A stretch of 64,000 bases of DNA from Burkholderiales bacterium (GTDB lineage: Bacteria > Pseudomonadota > Gammaproteobacteria > Burkholderiales > Ga0077523), in the NCBI GenBank assembly GCA_022843925.1, contig JALHMS010000004.1:290708-354707 (forward strand), in the 5' to 3' direction. Made by a program: the position numbers and the translations under genes. How positions within the stretch are numbered: position 1 is the stretch's first letter; each line of letters begins with the position of its first letter. A model generated the notes under the pieces. That model worked only from the letters and a program-made list of their open reading frames with translations, had not been told where the DNA came from and searched no databases. Of the stretch, positions 28,410 through 36,937 are shown one piece after another.

Positions 28410-29560
28410 GTGGGTCGAGCATCGCTCGACGCGGCGATGGCGCGGGTACATAGGCGAATCTGGGCAGGCGGGCGTCGGGCGGAGCCCGACCCACGGGGGT
28501 TCTTCTCAGCGCCGAGGAATCCAGTCGCGACGCCTTTCGTGGGTCGAGCATCGCTCGACGCGGCGATGGCGTGGGCACAGCGGCGAATCCAGGCGCGCAG
28601 GCGTCGAGCAAAGCTCGACCCACGGGGGTTGTTTTCGGCGATCAGGCATCCAGTGGCGAGGGCCCTCGTGGGTCGAGCACTGCTCGACGCTGCGACGGCT
28701 TGGGCACAGCGGCGAATCCAGGCGCGCGGGCGTCGAGCGAAGCTCGACCCACGGGGGTTCTTCTCAGCGCCGACGAGTCCATTCGCGAGGTCCTTCGTGG
28801 GTCGAGCATCGCTCGACGCGGCGATGGTCTGGGCTCAACGGCGAATCCAGGAACACGGGCGTCGGGCGGAGCCCGACCCACGGGGGTTCTTCTCAGCGCC
28901 GACGAGTCCATTCGCGAGGTCCTTCGTGGGTCGAGCATCGCTCGACGCGGCGATGGCATGGGCTCAGCGGCGAATCCAGGAACGCGGGCGTCGGGCGGAG
29001 CCCGACCCACGGGGGTTCTTCTCAGCGCCGAGGAATCCAGTCGCGACGCCCTTCGTGGGTCGAGCATCGCTTGACGCGGCGATGGTCTGGGCTCAGCGGC
29101 GAATCCAGGAACGCGTGCGTCGGGCGGAGCCCGACCCACGGGGGTTCTTCTCAGCGCTGAGGAATCCAGTCGCGACGCCCTTCGTGGGTCGAGCATCGCT
29201 CGACGCGGCGACGGCTTGGGTATCACGACGAATCCAGGAACGCAGGCGTCGAGCGAAGCTCGACCCACGGGGGTTCTTCTCGGCTTCGAGGAATCCCGTG
29301 GCGAGGACCCTCGTGGGTCGAGCACCGCTCGACGCTGCGATGGCATGGGCACACGGGCGAGTCCAGGAACACGGGCGTCGGGCGGAGCCCGACCCACGGG
29401 GGTTCTTCTCAGCGCTGAGGAATCCAGTCGCGACGCCCTTCGTGGGTCGAGCATCGCTCGACGCGGCGCCGGCTTGGGTACCTCGGCGAGTCCAGGGATG
29501 GGGGGCGAGCAGAAGCTCGACACAGCGTTCCAATGGGCACCAGGACGAATCCAGGCCCCC
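28410..29560. repeat. REP-like tandem array 1: nine units of exactly 129 bp
   Basis: Units begin at 28410, 28539, 28668, 28797, 28926, 29055, 29184, 29313 and 29442, all 129 bp apart, and decay into a remnant by ~29560. Each begins GTGGGTCGAGCATCGCTCGA and carries about 60 bp later the inverted counterpart ending GCTCGACCCAC or GCCCGACCCAC. Each arm is itself a small palindrome (TCGAGC-3 nt-GCTCGA or TCGGGC-GGA-GCCCGA). This is REP/BIME-like architecture. The 129-bp period is a multiple of three, so both strands stay open for long stretches, but I regard the array as non-coding (see rejected items). Confidence 0.92.
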
Positions 29561-29771
29561 ATGCGCAGCGGCCTGACGCCCGACAGTGATGCATGCCCGG
29601 CGCACACGTCACCGGGCCCGTCTGGCTCGTTCCTGGTGACACGGTGTGGGCATCCGCGCGTCATCCCGGCGCCCCAATACGCAACGCTCGCGCACCTCGG
29701 CGGTGCCACCGAGGGCATCGGCTGGGCTGTGCTGGGCCGGGCCGCTCTCGTACGCAGGTCGCGCCTGTCCG

Positions 29772-29788
29772 TTGGAGCCGTTCTTGCA
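29772..29788 (+). promoter_or_regulatory. Possible sigma-54 (-24/-12) promoter upstream of the luxR-type gene
   Basis: The 17 bases from 29772 read TTGG, eight bases, then TTGCA, giving GG-N10-GC in the YTGGCACG-N4-TTGCA layout. The inner CACG is not matched. Transcription would begin near 29799, about 28 bases before the luxR-type ATG. GG-N10-GC is common by chance in GC-rich DNA, so this is only a candidate. Apart from this, 29561-29826 holds only a GTCACC/GGTGAC inverted pair (29608-29613 and 29635-29640). Confidence 0.35.
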
Positions 29789-29826
29789 TCCCGTGTTTCC
29801 CTCCGGTGAAGTGCGAGGGTTCCGTC

Positions 29827-30855
29827 ATGGTCAACCTGGAGACGTTCAGCGACGCAGTCCTGCAGTTTCAGGCGATCGCGCAGGAGAAGGCGGTCGACCG
29901 GTTTCAGGAGGCTGCCCTTGACAGCCTGCAGAAGGTGCTGCCGTTCGACCGCGCGTGGTGGGGGATCATGTCCGCTCGCGGCGAGAGCTTCGATCTTCAC
30001 TGTTCCCTGCCATTCGGACTGGCCGACACCTGGCTCCCGATGTGGGAGGAGCTGAAGCGCGACGACGCCGTCGCGCAGGCCGTGCGCAGCACGCCGCGGC
30101 AGACGGCGCACTTCGATGCGTCGCAGCTCTCAGCGGTGGCGGGGCTGCGGACGCTGACCCGCGAGCACGACATCGGCGAAGCGCTCTGCACGTCGATCTA
30201 CCTGCCATCCGATCGCTCCTTCGTCTTCCTGTCTCTGTATCGCTCCTTCCGGTCCCCGGCCTTCGCTCCGGTTGAGCGCGAACTGAACCAGTACCTCATG
30301 CCGCACCTCTGTGCCTCGTGGACGGCGAACCGGCAGTTCCAGATGGAATGCATGAAGGCAAGCGCCGCGCAGGACGGTATCGCGCTCGCCCTCGTGGATC
30401 GGCACGGGCAGGTGCTCAACGCGGAATCCGGGTTCGTCGAGCGGATGCGCATCGAGTGGCCTGCCGGCAGCAACGACGTGCTTCCCGCGCGGGTCGCCGA
30501 GTGGTTCCGCTCGGGCGAGGAGGTGCTGAAGCTCGGAACCATCGTGCTGCACCGCTATCCGCTCGGCGAACTTGCGCTGATCGCTGTACGCGCCCGCACG
30601 GCGGCCGACTCGCTCTCCGGGCGCGAGCGGCAGATCGCACGCGCGTTCAGTCGGGGCGAAAGCTACAAGGAGATCGCGCGCACGATGGAGATCTCGCCTG
30701 CGACCGTGCGCCACCATCTCCGTGCCGTCTATCTGAAGCTCGAGGTGGGGGACAAGGCGGAGATGACGTCGCTGCTCCACGCGAGCGACTTCTTCCTCGA
30801 GAGCGAGGAACTTCTGCACCGCTACCGTTCGCTGCAACACAAGCCGTTCTTCTGA
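29827..30855 (+). CDS. LuxR-type HTH transcriptional regulator with GAF-like sensor region
   Basis: 342 residues. The start MVNLETFSD at 29827 was chosen because GAGGG at 29815-29819 lies 7 bases upstream; the frame is open further upstream only through low-complexity intergenic sequence. Residues ~1-160 look like a GAF/PAS-type sensor (LQKVLPFDRAWWG..., LYLPSDRSFVFLSLYR-like strands). The C-terminus (~262-320) is a LuxR/FixJ-type helix-turn-helix with SGRERQIARAFSRGESYKEIA and TVRHHLRAVYLKL. No receiver domain or canonical acyl-homoserine-lactone pocket was recognised. It lies 309 bases upstream of the urt/ure genes on the same strand, so it is the likely regulator of urea or amide uptake and hydrolysis (inference). 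Confidence 0.85.
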   Translation: MVNLETFSDAVLQFQAIAQEKAVDRFQEAALDSLQKVLPFDRAWWGIMSARGESFDLHCSLPFGLADTWLPMWEELKRDDAVAQAVRSTPRQTAHFDASQLSAVAGLRTLTREHDIGEALCTSIYLPSDRSFVFLSLYRSFRSPAFAPVERELNQYLMPHLCASWTANRQFQMECMKASAAQDGIALALVDRHGQVLNAESGFVERMRIEWPAGSNDVLPARVAEWFRSGEEVLKLGTIVLHRYPLGELALIAVRARTAADSLSGRERQIARAFSRGESYKEIARTMEISPATVRHHLRAVYLKLEVGDKAEMTSLLHASDFFLESEELLHRYRSLQHKPFF

Positions 30856-30976
30856 GCTTCGCGCCACGCGGCGCGCGTCCGATGCTCTCGCCAGCTTGAC
30901 TCGATCGCGACCACCTGCCGCGCGTGACTCGTCTCCCGATCGTCTTACGAAATACGCCCGTCGTCCCACAAAGACT

Positions 30977-30988
30977 GTTCATTTGAAC
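30977..30988. promoter_or_regulatory. Palindrome GTTCATTTGAAC upstream of urtA, candidate operator
   Basis: In the 309-base gap 30856-31164 between the regulator and urtA there is one AT-rich perfect inverted repeat, GTTCA-TT-TGAAC, about 177 bases before the urtA start. It stands out in otherwise GC-rich sequence and is a plausible site for the adjacent LuxR-type regulator. A GCGCC-ACGC-GGCGC hairpin at 30861-30874, just after the regulator stop, lacks a T-run, so it is at best a weak terminator. No convincing -35/-10 pair was found. Confidence 0.4.
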
Positions 30989-31164
30989 GATGTCGCGGCG
31001 CGCGACCACTCCCTAGACTGAATTCGAAGTCGTCCGGTGCGCTGCATGTGGCCGGACGTGCGCGAGCGGGCGTCTGTTCCGTGCCGTCGAGGCTGCCTCC
31101 GGGCAGTGGTCGCGGGCGATGGCAGCGACCGCCTTTCGACGATCGATTCGATACGGAGATGGAC

Positions 31165-32454
31165 ATGAACCAGTCGGTACGAGGCGGGATAACAACGCAA
31201 TCGAAATGGCGGGGGTTGGCGCGACGCGCACTGTGCGGACTGGTCGCCGGTGCCGCAGTCCTTGCGGCTGGCGCGACGCGAGCGCAGGACATCGTCCTCT
31301 GCACCATCGACGATCTGTCCGGCGACTTCTCGATCATGGCGACGCCCAAGACGTACGGCTATCAGCTCGCGGTGAAAGAGATCAACGATGCGGGCGGCGT
31401 GCTCGGTCGGCAGGTGAAGCTCATCACGTACGACGGCCAGTCCGACGTGAAGCGTTACCAGGAACTCGCGCAGAAGTGCATCTTCGACGACAAGGCCAAC
31501 GTCGTGATGGCCGGATACACCGGCGCCGAACGCGAGGCGGCGCGACGCGAGGTGGTCCGCAACAAGGTCATTTACTGGCACAACAACCAGGGAGAGGGCG
31601 GGATCGCCGACAAGTACTCGTTCTTCTCCGGCCCGACGCCCGAGCAGCAGGTGCTGCCCGCGTTGCAGTACATGATCAAGACGTACGGCCCGCGCATGAT
31701 CTACATCGGCGCCGACTACAACTTCTGCCGAGCGATCGGGATGTGGACGCGCGTTGCCGCCAACCTGTACGGCGGAAAGGTGGAGATGGACGAGTACTTC
31801 CCGTTCGGCGTCTCGCAGTGGTCCTCGACGATCCAGAAGATCCAGAAGATCAAACCCGACTTCCAGGTGCACTGTCTGGTGGGCGGCGAGCAGGTGCAGT
31901 TCTACCCGCAGGCGCAGGCCGCCGGACTGAAGACCCCCATGTGGTCGAACGTGACCATCTCGGACGGTTACGAGCACAAGCGCTTCGCCGCACCGGCGCT
32001 GGAGAACATGGTTGTTCCGCCTGGCTACATCGAGGACGTGCCCGGCAAGAACAGCACCGAGTTCGTGAAGAAGATCCGCGCAATGTTCCCGAAGGTCACC
32101 TATGTGAACGAGCACGCGGGCTTCGGCTACGTGGCGGTGAAAGCCATGGCGGAGGCCTGGAAGAAGGCGGGGACCACTGACACGGATGCCGTCATCAAGG
32201 CGCTGGAATCCGACGTCGAAGTGAAGGAGGCGCCCGGCGGGAAGTGGGTGATGCGCGGCGACCAGCACCACGCGGCGATGCCGGCCTATCTCTACATGGT
32301 CGACAAGGACCACAAGCTGAAGTTGCTGACCGAGCTGCCCTACACCGAGCCCGCGTTCCTGAAGAACCTCGGCATCGACATGCGGAAGGGCAATCCCGGT
32401 CGGCAGTTCCTCCCGACCGACTACGCGCCCTGGCAGAAGTTCTTCCCCAAGTGA
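31165..32454 (+). CDS. urtA: Urea / short-chain amide ABC transporter substrate-binding protein (UrtA/FmdD-like)
   Basis: 429 residues, typical UrtA length. Start MNQSVRGG at 31165 has GGAG at 31155-31158 six bases upstream; an in-frame ATG two codons earlier abuts the GGAG and is less likely. Residues 1-40 form a signal peptide (basic n-region with R20-R21, hydrophobic GLVAGAAVLAAGA core, cleavage after TRA). The mature protein is a type I periplasmic-binding fold of the branched-chain amino acid/amide family, with DDLSGDFS, EINDAGGVLGR and the Y-G-x-R-M-I-Y-I-G-A-D-Y core. It would capture urea or a related amide in the periplasm and deliver it to UrtBC. The first gene of a five-gene importer directly upstream of urease genes, which supports a urea-like ligand. 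Exact ligand is inferred. Confidence 0.88.
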   Translation: MNQSVRGGITTQSKWRGLARRALCGLVAGAAVLAAGATRAQDIVLCTIDDLSGDFSIMATPKTYGYQLAVKEINDAGGVLGRQVKLITYDGQSDVKRYQELAQKCIFDDKANVVMAGYTGAEREAARREVVRNKVIYWHNNQGEGGIADKYSFFSGPTPEQQVLPALQYMIKTYGPRMIYIGADYNFCRAIGMWTRVAANLYGGKVEMDEYFPFGVSQWSSTIQKIQKIKPDFQVHCLVGGEQVQFYPQAQAAGLKTPMWSNVTISDGYEHKRFAAPALENMVVPPGYIEDVPGKNSTEFVKKIRAMFPKVTYVNEHAGFGYVAVKAMAEAWKKAGTTDTDAVIKALESDVEVKEAPGGKWVMRGDQHHAAMPAYLYMVDKDHKLKLLTELPYTEPAFLKNLGIDMRKGNPGRQFLPTDYAPWQKFFPK

Positions 32455-32468
32455 TGTCGTGATGCGCA

Positions 32469-32497
32469 CCGCCCGCCGCCATCCCGGGCGCGGGCGG
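32469..32497 (+). terminator. Intercistronic stem-loop between urtA and urtB
   Basis: Perfect 8-bp arms CCGCCCGC (32469-32476) and GCGGGCGG (32490-32497) flank a 13-base loop in the 75-base gap between urtA and urtB. There is no downstream T-run. Such stem-loops after a binding-protein gene usually act as partial attenuators or 3' mRNA stabilisers, keeping the binding protein in excess over the membrane components. That role is inference. Confidence 0.5.
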
Positions 32498-32529
32498 GTC
32501 CTTGCCTCTCTCCATCGCGGACGTGCCGG

Positions 32530-33411
32530 ATGATCAGCTTCGTCTACCAGTACTTCGACAACATCGGCTTCCTCGTGCTGGCCGCGGTCGGTCTCATCGT
32601 CATCTTCGGAATGATGGGTGTGATCAACATGGCGCACGGTGAGCTGATGATGATCGGCGCCTACATCACCGCCAATCTGTTCCATGCGGGTGTGCCGTCC
32701 CCCATTGCGATCCTCGTCGCGGGCCTCGGCGCGGCGGCGGTCGGTGTCCTCATCGAGCGGTTGATCATCCGCCACTTCTACAACCAACTGCTGTCGTCGC
32801 TGGTAGTGACCTGGGGCATCAGCCTCATCCTGAGTCAGGGGTTCCTCATCGCCTTCGGGCCCTCGACGCTGAACGTGCCCACACCCTTCGGGAGCTTCGC
32901 GGTGGGCGAGGACACCTACGGCGTCTATCGCATGGTGCTGTTCGGTGTCGCAGTGGCACTGATCGCGCTGGTGTGGATGATCTTTCGCTTCACGAAGTTC
33001 GGTGTGCTTGCCCGGGCGACGATGGAGAACCCGGGCATGGCCGACGCGCTCGGCGTGTCGACGACCGTCGTATACACCGCGACGTTCGGCATCGGGTCGT
33101 TCCTCGGTGGTGTCGCCGGTGGCATGTTTGCGCTCACCGCGACGATCTCCCCCTTCTTCGGCGGCAACTACACGCCGCTCGCCTTCATCACCATTGTCGT
33201 GGGGGGCGCCGCGAACCCCGTGACCGGCCTCGTCACGAGCGTGCTCGCGCTGGCCGGCGTGCAGACGATCGTGAACAACGTCTTCAACGTCTACATCGGC
33301 TATGTCGCGATCTTCGGCACGGCCATCGTGATCCTGCTTCTGCTGCCGCGCGGGATCTCCGACTGGCTCGAGCGCCGCAAGCTGCGGACGCTGAAGCGGG
33401 TGGCGTCGTGA
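32530..33411 (+). CDS. urtB: Urea-type ABC transporter inner-membrane permease UrtB (LivH-like)
   Basis: 293 residues from ATG at 32530. Multiple hydrophobic segments cover the protein, and the family motif INMAHGELMMIGAY occurs near residues 32-45, as in LivH/UrtB permeases of branched-chain amino acid and urea importers. It lacks the long N-terminal extension found in many UrtB proteins, so it is closer to the LivH/FmdE size class. It pairs with UrtC to form the membrane channel. Its stop codon overlaps the GTG start of urtC (GTGA overlap at 33408-33411), indicating translational coupling. Confidence 0.9.
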   Translation: MISFVYQYFDNIGFLVLAAVGLIVIFGMMGVINMAHGELMMIGAYITANLFHAGVPSPIAILVAGLGAAAVGVLIERLIIRHFYNQLLSSLVVTWGISLILSQGFLIAFGPSTLNVPTPFGSFAVGEDTYGVYRMVLFGVAVALIALVWMIFRFTKFGVLARATMENPGMADALGVSTTVVYTATFGIGSFLGGVAGGMFALTATISPFFGGNYTPLAFITIVVGGAANPVTGLVTSVLALAGVQTIVNNVFNVYIGYVAIFGTAIVILLLLPRGISDWLERRKLRTLKRVAS

Positions 33412-34511
33412 GCGTTCTCCAGCGCGTCTTCGGCAGCCTGAACGGCCCGCAGACGCTGGGTCGTGGCCCTGTCTTCTGGGGGGCGTTCGTGCTGGCCGTC
33501 GCAGCGCTCGCGCTGAGCCCGCTCGTGCTGAGTCGATTCCAGATCATCAACTTCAGCAACTTCCTCGTCTTCGGGCTGCTCGCACTGAGCCTGTGTCTGA
33601 TCTGGGGGTACGCCGGGATCCTCAGCCTCGGGCAGGCAGCGTTTCTCGGCATCGGCGGCTACGCGTTCGGGATCGTCGCGCTGAACTTCATCGCGGCGGA
33701 CGGCAACACGAACCTGGCGGTGCTGGCCGGGGTGCTGGTACCGACGCTTGCTGCGGTGGCGATCGGTGCCGTGATGTTCTATGCACGGCTGAAGGGTGTG
33801 TACGTGGCGATCCTGATGCTCGTCACGGCACGCCTCTTCGAGATCTTCCTGTTGCAGACCGCCGACCCGAGCTATCGCATCGGCGCCGCCGCCCTGGGCG
33901 GGTTCAACGGTCTGCGGCCCGCATCGCCGATGGACCCGCTGTTGCCGAATCTCATCCTCGGCTTCGGCACGCATGTGATGGAGTTCGACGGGCGCAGCCT
34001 CGAGTTCTTCTACCTCGTCCTCGCGATCGTCGTGCTCGTGTACCTCGGCCTGCGATGGCTCCTCAACTCGACGTTCGGCTACATCCTCGTCGCGATCCGC
34101 GAGGACACGGACCGCACGGAGACCTTCGGCTACGACGTCCGCCTGATCCAGGTGATGGTGTTCGCCCTTGCCGCGGCGATCGCCGGTCTCGGCGGCGTGC
34201 TGTACGCCGCATGGGGCACGTACATCCATCCGAACTCCTTCGGCGTTGCGAACAACATCCTGCCCGTCATCTGGGTGGGCGTCGCTGGTCGCAAGGACCT
34301 CACCGCGGCGCTCGTCGGCGCCCTGGTCTTGCAGTGGCTCTCGCTGCTGCTCGCGGCACGGGGCGAGTACGCGCTGATCGTGATGGGCGCCATCCTCGTC
34401 GCGGGCATGTTGCTGGCGCCGGAAGGTGTCGTCACCGGTCTCGCCGATCGGCTGCGGCGTCGACGGACCTCCCCGACGCAGGGACAGGCCCCCGAGGCGG
34501 AGGCGGCATGA
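33408..34511 (+). CDS. urtC: Urea-type ABC transporter inner-membrane permease UrtC (LivM-like)
   Basis: 367 residues from a GTG at 33408 that overlaps the urtB stop; the frame is open further upstream inside urtB, but that stretch is arginine-rich shadow sequence. Hydrophobic throughout, with the LivM/UrtC signature GYAGILSLGQAAFLGIGGYAFG near residues 65-85 and the second conserved segment GLGGVLYAAWGTYIHP. It forms the importer channel with UrtB. The stop overlaps the start of urtD (ATGA at 34508-34511), so urtB, urtC and urtD are likely translated as a coupled set. Confidence 0.9.
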   Translation: MSVLQRVFGSLNGPQTLGRGPVFWGAFVLAVAALALSPLVLSRFQIINFSNFLVFGLLALSLCLIWGYAGILSLGQAAFLGIGGYAFGIVALNFIAADGNTNLAVLAGVLVPTLAAVAIGAVMFYARLKGVYVAILMLVTARLFEIFLLQTADPSYRIGAAALGGFNGLRPASPMDPLLPNLILGFGTHVMEFDGRSLEFFYLVLAIVVLVYLGLRWLLNSTFGYILVAIREDTDRTETFGYDVRLIQVMVFALAAAIAGLGGVLYAAWGTYIHPNSFGVANNILPVIWVGVAGRKDLTAALVGALVLQWLSLLLAARGEYALIVMGAILVAGMLLAPEGVVTGLADRLRRRRTSPTQGQAPEAEAA

Positions 34512-35242
34512 CCTCGCCCGCGCCCGTCCCGATGCTGGCGGTCCGCGACGTCGTCAAGGCCTACGGCGGCGTGCGCGCGATCGACGGTCTGACACTTGCC
34601 GTGCAGCGCGGCGAGCTGCACAGCGTCATCGGGCCCAACGGTGCCGGCAAGAGCACGCTCTTCAAGCTCCTCATGGGTACGGAGCGGCCCGACCAGGGGA
34701 GCGTCGTCTTCGGCGGCATCGACATCACGAACGTGCCGTCCTTCCGCCGTGCGCGCCTGGGGATCACCGCGAAGTTCCAGAACGTGCCGATCTACCAGGA
34801 ACTGACGGTCGGGCAGAACCTCTTCATCCCGCTCCGGCGTCATCACCGCCCGGCCGCGATTCCCCACGAGACCGACGTGCTGCTGGACCGTCTGCATCTC
34901 TCCGGCACTGCATCGCTCCCCGCACGCAGCCTTTCGCATGGGCAGCAGCAATGGCTTGCGATCGGGATGGCGCTCGCCGCCAAGCCCGAGGTCCTGCTGC
35001 TCGACGAGCCGGCGGCGGGGATGTCGCCCGACGAGACGCGCGACACCGGCGAGATCGTCCGCGCGCTGCACGCTGAAGGCGCCACGATCGTGGTGATCGA
35101 GCACGACATGGCGTTCATCCGCCAGTTGGAGGGCACCGTGAGCGTGCTGCACTACGGTCGCCTCCTTGCGCAGGGGTCGATGGACGCGATCGAGAGCAAT
35201 GCGCAGGTGCGCGAGATTTACCTCGGCAGCGCGGCGCACTGA
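34508..35242 (+). CDS. urtD: Urea-type ABC transporter ATP-binding protein UrtD
   Basis: 244 residues from ATG at 34508, overlapping urtC by four bases. Walker A GPNGAGKST at residues 42-50, signature LSHGQQQW at 142-149 (the H variant is characteristic of UrtD), Walker B VLLLDEPAAGM at 162-172 and the H-loop His199 in VVIEHDM. All catalytic residues are intact. It should hydrolyse ATP together with UrtE on the cytoplasmic face of the importer. Confidence 0.92.
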   Translation: MTSPAPVPMLAVRDVVKAYGGVRAIDGLTLAVQRGELHSVIGPNGAGKSTLFKLLMGTERPDQGSVVFGGIDITNVPSFRRARLGITAKFQNVPIYQELTVGQNLFIPLRRHHRPAAIPHETDVLLDRLHLSGTASLPARSLSHGQQQWLAIGMALAAKPEVLLLDEPAAGMSPDETRDTGEIVRALHAEGATIVVIEHDMAFIRQLEGTVSVLHYGRLLAQGSMDAIESNAQVREIYLGSAAH

Positions 35243-35251
35243 GTCCGGACC

Positions 35252-35977
35252 ATGAGCATCCCCGATCCGATCCCGCTCCTCGAGACCCGCCAGCTCACCG
35301 CCGGCTACGGTCGCGTGCGCATCGTGCATCGCGTGTCGCTTGCCGTGCACGAGGGCGAGGTGCTCGCGGTCATCGGCCGCAACGGCGTGGGCAAGACGAC
35401 GCTAATCAAGGCGCTGATGGGCATCCTGCCGGCCACCGATGGCTCGGTGCGTTTCGAGGGCAACGAGATCACCCGGGCGAAGCCGCACCAGCGCGCGCGT
35501 CTGGGTCTCGGTTACGTACCGCAGGGGCGTGGGATCTTCTCCAGCCTTTCGGTCACCGAGAACCTGTTCATGGGCGAGCGCATCGGCGAAGCGGCCGTCA
35601 CGCCGAAGAACTACGAACGCATATACGGCTTCTTCCCGGTGCTGCGCGAGCGCGGTCACCAGATGGCGGGCTCGTTCAGCGGCGGCCAGCAGCAACAGCT
35701 GGCCCTGGGCCGTGCGCTCCTCGGCAGACCGCGGGTGCTGCTGCTCGACGAACCGTCCGAGGGCATCCAGCCGAACATCGTCCAGGAGATGGGGCGACTG
35801 ATCCGACGCCTCGCCCGCGAGGAGCGTCTCACCGTCGTGGTGGTCGAGCAGAACCTCGACCTCATCCGGGCGATGGCCGACCGCTGCCTCGTGATCGAGA
35901 AGGGCGCGGTCGTCGCGGAGATTCTTCCCGCCGAGCTGGCGGACCCGGCGGTGGCTGCCCGGTACCTCGCCGTATGA
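35252..35977 (+). CDS. urtE: Urea-type ABC transporter ATP-binding protein UrtE
   Basis: 241 residues, starting 9 bases after urtD. LivF/UrtE-type ATPase: Walker A GRNGVGKTT at residues 42-50, the YVPQGRGIF segment typical of LivF/UrtE, signature FSGGQQQQ at 142-149 and Walker B LLLDEPSEGIQP at ~163-174. The IQP after SEG is the usual UrtE/LivF ending. Last gene of the importer set; 82 bases separate it from the urease genes, with no strong terminator between them, so one transcript is likely. Confidence 0.92.
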   Translation: MSIPDPIPLLETRQLTAGYGRVRIVHRVSLAVHEGEVLAVIGRNGVGKTTLIKALMGILPATDGSVRFEGNEITRAKPHQRARLGLGYVPQGRGIFSSLSVTENLFMGERIGEAAVTPKNYERIYGFFPVLRERGHQMAGSFSGGQQQQLALGRALLGRPRVLLLDEPSEGIQPNIVQEMGRLIRRLAREERLTVVVVEQNLDLIRAMADRCLVIEKGAVVAEILPAELADPAVAARYLAV

Positions 35978-36059
35978 ACGCATCCCGGAGTCCTTGCACC
36001 CCACCGGCGCCGCCGCGCGCGCACCGGCTTTCCAACGCATCCGAAGAGGAGAGTGACCG

Positions 36060-36893
36060 ATGAGACTGACGATACGGGAAGAGGAACGCGTCCAGATCTG
36101 GGCTATCGCGGAGATGGCGCGTCGACGACTGGCGCGCGGTGTCCGGCTGAACTATCCGGAGGCCACCGCTCTCATCTGCGACGAGATCATGGAGCGCGCC
36201 TGCGAGGGGGCCTGCGAGATGCTCGTGGACATGATGGAGTACGGCGCCACCATCCTGCACAAGGAGCACGTGATGGTCGGCGTGCCCGAGATCCTGAAGA
36301 TCGTGCAGGTGGAGGCGGTGTTCCGAGACGGCACGAAGCTGGTGACGGTGATGAACCCCATCCGCTACTCCGGACGCGGTGCGACGCCGGAGACGTGGCA
36401 GGCGCCGCCGCCCATCCAGTCCGTCGTCACCGATGAGGCATTCCCCGTGGGCGAACCGGAAGGCGTCGGCCTCATCGACTTCGCCGAGGGCGACATCGAG
36501 ATCAACGCGGGCCGCGACAGCATCGAGATCGTGATCGTCAACACCGGCGACCGACCGATCCAGGTCGGAGCGCACTACCACCTGTCGGAAGCGAACAAGT
36601 CGCTCGCATTCGATCGGGAGGCGGCCTTCGGCTACCGGCTGGACGTGCCGAGCGGCACGGCCGTGCGCTTCGAGCCCGGCCAGAGCCGGAAGGTGAAGCT
36701 CACTCGCTTCGTGGGGTTCGAGGTGGCCATGGGCATGAACGACATGACCAACGGCTCGCTGCGTAGCCCCGGCACTCGAAAGCTCACCGTGGATCGGCTC
36801 AGGCAGAACGGCTATCGCTTCGCCGGGGAGCACACCGACAACAAGCCGCGTCCAGACGTTGTGTTCGGCACACCTCCGGCCGATCTCGATTAG
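36060..36893 (+). CDS. ureAB: Urease gamma-beta fusion subunit (UreA-UreB)
   Basis: 277 residues from ATG at 36060, preceded by a GAGGAGAG ribosome-binding site. Residues 1-~100 are UreA-like (RRLARGVRLNYPEATALI, VPEILKIVQVEAVFRDGTKLVTV). A ~35-residue linker follows. Residues ~137-240 are UreB-like (GDIEINAG, VNTGDRPIQVGAHYHL, FDREAAFGYRLDVPSGTAVRFEPGQ). Gamma-beta fusions are known in several bacteria. The UreA half is divergent in its middle (CEGACEMLVDMMEYG where many ureases have a KTVAELM-type segment), and the fusion has a ~35-residue C-terminal tail. It would assemble with UreC into the urease core. See the ureC entry for caution on substrate. Confidence 0.88.
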   Translation: MRLTIREEERVQIWAIAEMARRRLARGVRLNYPEATALICDEIMERACEGACEMLVDMMEYGATILHKEHVMVGVPEILKIVQVEAVFRDGTKLVTVMNPIRYSGRGATPETWQAPPPIQSVVTDEAFPVGEPEGVGLIDFAEGDIEINAGRDSIEIVIVNTGDRPIQVGAHYHLSEANKSLAFDREAAFGYRLDVPSGTAVRFEPGQSRKVKLTRFVGFEVAMGMNDMTNGSLRSPGTRKLTVDRLRQNGYRFAGEHTDNKPRPDVVFGTPPADLD

Positions 36894-36937
36894 GTCCGCG
36901 CTTTCAACACCCACCGCACCTTCGAACGGATACTCCC

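Noticed and set aside
28410..29560. CRISPR array
   Set aside because: Units are 129 bp with internal palindromes and conserved spacers, not 24-48 bp repeats with unique spacers; no cas genes are present.
28410..29576. Open frame of 388 codons with 43-residue repeats (GRASLDAAMAWAQRRIQ...)
   Set aside because: It is a by-product of the 129-bp array period being a multiple of three. The same unit in array 2 has a 130-bp period, stem covariation explains the sequence, and there is no ribosome-binding site.
28642..30111. 489-codon open frame on the minus strand over array 1 and the regulator
   Set aside because: Antisense reading of the same 129-bp repeats continuing into the back of the luxR-type gene. 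It is Arg/Pro-rich with no recognisable domain.
30861..30874. Rho-independent terminator after the regulator gene
   Set aside because: Only a 5-6 bp stem and no following T-run.
31014..31019. Sigma-70 promoter (TTGAAC 30983 and TAGACT 31014) upstream of urtA
   Set aside because: The spacing between the boxes is 25 bases, too long for a sigma-70 promoter.
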